From: Allomuricauda sp.
GTDB taxonomy: Bacteria > Bacteroidota > Bacteroidia > Flavobacteriales > Flavobacteriaceae
Direction: 5' to 3'
Assembly: GCA_028289745.1 (NCBI GenBank)
Contig: JANQOD010000353.1
Span: 1-15,467, forward strand
DNA: 15,467 bases
This document shows positions 14,434-15,467 of this stretch, piece after piece. Positions within the stretch are counted from its first letter, which is position 1. Each line of letters starts with the position of its first letter. A program made the translations under genes and the position numbers. The notes beneath the pieces were generated by a model. It searched no databases and was not told where the DNA came from. It saw only the letters and a list, made by a program, of their open reading frames with translations.

Positions 14434-15396
14434 CTAGAAAAACCGTGGTGATTTCAGGTTGCTTAAGCTTCTGATGAAATCGTAGCGGAGAATAATTTCA
14501 AAAGATCCGTCATTAAATGAACTGGCACCCAAATCGGTGATTTCGCGGTCATAGGCAAGACCGATCAAGAACTCATCTGAAAGCCTAAAACCGACCATGC
14601 CACTAAAAGCGGCATCCCAGCGATAGGCCGCCCCAACGATAAATTTCTCGTTCAACAGAAAGTTTGCCGAAAGGTCAACCTGTAAAGGAGCACCCTGTAC
14701 CGCTTTGGTCAGAAGTGCCGGTTTGAATTTCAGAAACGGATTCAGGTCCCAAACATAGCCCGTGATAAAATAAAAGTTCATCTGCTCTTTGGCAGTGGTG
14801 GGGTTTGGGCCTTCTTGAAAATGTTCTGTCTCCAAAAATCTGGGTACTGATAGCCCAGCATAGAATCGCTGTGTATGATAATATACCCCTGCCCCGATAT
14901 TGGGCGATAGTTGGTTGTCAATATTATTTTGCAAAATAGGGTCATTGCCTTGTCCGAAATCTTGGTTCAGTGCAGCAAAATCGACATTCAAAAGATGTGC
15001 ACTTGCCTTCAGGCCAAAGCTCAGACGCGCTTCTAGACTGGTTTGAATGGTATAAGAGAAATCAACATCAAAATAGGTTTCAGAAGTCGGACCGATCTCA
15101 TCGTTCACAAACGAAAGCCCGAGACCCACACCGCGATATCCGACTGGGGTGTGAATGTTAAGTGTCTGTGTCACCGGGGCCCCTTCAAGACCTACCCACT
15201 GTGCACGATATAGCCCAGCAATGCTCATATGGCCCCGAGACCCTGCGTACCCGGGATTAACGCTCACCGTGTTGTACATATATTGGGTATATTGGGCATC
15301 TTGCTGTGCGCTTGAAATGCCTGATACCAACATCAACAGTATTGCGATCGGTATCAAGGTGCTATTTCTAAAAATCTTATCCAAAATCAAATTCAT
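14434..15396 (-). CDS. PorP/SprF family type IX secretion membrane protein
   Basis: This 320-residue protein has a signal peptide (about residues 1-30, ending SGISSAQ) and the family entry QDAQYTQYMYNTVSVNPGYAG (after the signal peptide), the hallmark of PorP/SprF proteins of the Bacteroidota type IX secretion and gliding systems. The rest is alternating beta-strands suited to an outer-membrane barrel, and it ends in SPRFF, the usual C-terminus. PorP/SprF proteins often accompany a large surface adhesin and help its secretion or attachment; here the upstream gene, cut by the window edge, ends like a T9SS type B cargo, and the two are separated by no bases (TAA then ATG). That arrangement suggests a cargo-plus-partner pair. 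Start ATG 15394-15396 is set by this junction and the signal peptide. Confidence 0.9.
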   Translation of the reverse strand: MNLILDKIFRNSTLIPIAILLMLVSGISSAQQDAQYTQYMYNTVSVNPGYAGSRGHMSIAGLYRAQWVGLEGAPVTQTLNIHTPVGYRGVGLGLSFVNDEIGPTSETYFDVDFSYTIQTSLEARLSFGLKASAHLLNVDFAALNQDFGQGNDPILQNNIDNQLSPNIGAGVYYHTQRFYAGLSVPRFLETEHFQEGPNPTTAKEQMNFYFITGYVWDLNPFLKFKPALLTKAVQGAPLQVDLSANFLLNEKFIVGAAYRWDAAFSGMVGFRLSDEFLIGLAYDREITDLGASSFNDGSFEIILRYDFIRSLSNLKSPRFF

Positions 15397-15467
15397 TTAC
15401 CTGTTAATGTATATGTAACCAGAAAGCTGCTTCATATTGCCATTCAGGTCTTCGTAATCTATGATAT
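15397..15467 (-). CDS. C-terminus of a probable T9SS type B (gliding-motility type) cargo protein, truncated by window edge
   Basis: On the minus strand the frame runs in from the window edge and ends at TAA 15399-15397, giving 22 residues ending NMKQLSGYIYINR. The final G-Y-I-Y-I-N-R resembles the end of gliding-motility-associated C-terminal domains (type B sorting signals for type IX secretion), which often finish with a glycine, aromatic strand and Arg or Lys. The stop codon directly abuts the ATG of the PorP/SprF gene. Only the end is visible, so size and function of the protein are unknown, and the assignment rests on a short stretch plus the neighbour. Confidence 0.65.
   Translation of the reverse strand, partial: IIDYEDLNGNMKQLSGYIYINR

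Overview
The window looks like chromosome from a marine-type member of the Flavobacteriaceae (Bacteroidota). The evidence is a PorP/SprF-family type IX secretion membrane protein beside the tail of a secreted protein with a gliding-motility-like C-terminus, a DUF5916-type protein, a DUF4369 lipoprotein, signal peptides ending in ...SQ or ...AQ, and promoters of the Bacteroidota form TTG-N(17-23)-TAnnTTTG. The genus cannot be fixed from sequence alone. I found no tRNA, rRNA, CRISPR array, insertion sequence or phage gene.

Layout. (1) 1-769, plus strand: the end of an AraC-type regulator overlaps an AlkB-like dioxygenase, recalling ada-alkB, and a strong terminator follows. (2) 1087-2415, minus strand: a secreted LamG-like surface protein between two non-coding stretches. 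(3) 2923-5157, plus: a complete bifunctional class A penicillin-binding protein. (4) 5162-7836, plus: a tight five-gene operon of SPFH membrane protein, two-TM PH-like protein, DUF4177-like small protein, exported alpha/beta hydrolase and Arc/RHH-like small DNA-binding protein. It has its own promoter and a 23-bp inverted repeat at the expected transcription start. (5) 7901-12144, plus: DUF5916 outer-membrane protein, DUF819 inner-membrane protein and DUF4369 lipoprotein. (6) 12152-14357, minus: idi, a PTPS/QueD-family enzyme, a ManA-type phosphomannose isomerase and a 90-residue helical protein that also has its own promoter. (7) 14434-15467, minus: PorP/SprF protein directly downstream of the end of a probable T9SS type B cargo gene.

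How the genes may work together. Most of the window is envelope biology: peptidoglycan synthesis, outer-membrane proteins, type IX secretion and membrane organisation. The best candidate for an undescribed system is the SPFH operon (5230-7836). Its genes overlap or nearly touch, two are under 60 codons, and its last product is a ribbon-helix-helix protein that could bind the inverted repeat at the operon's own promoter. The idi-PTPS-manA group joins isoprenoid, pterin or queuosine, and sugar-nucleotide precursor metabolism; the PTPS active-site spacing resembles the eukaryotic 6-pyruvoyl-tetrahydropterin synthases more than E. coli QueD.
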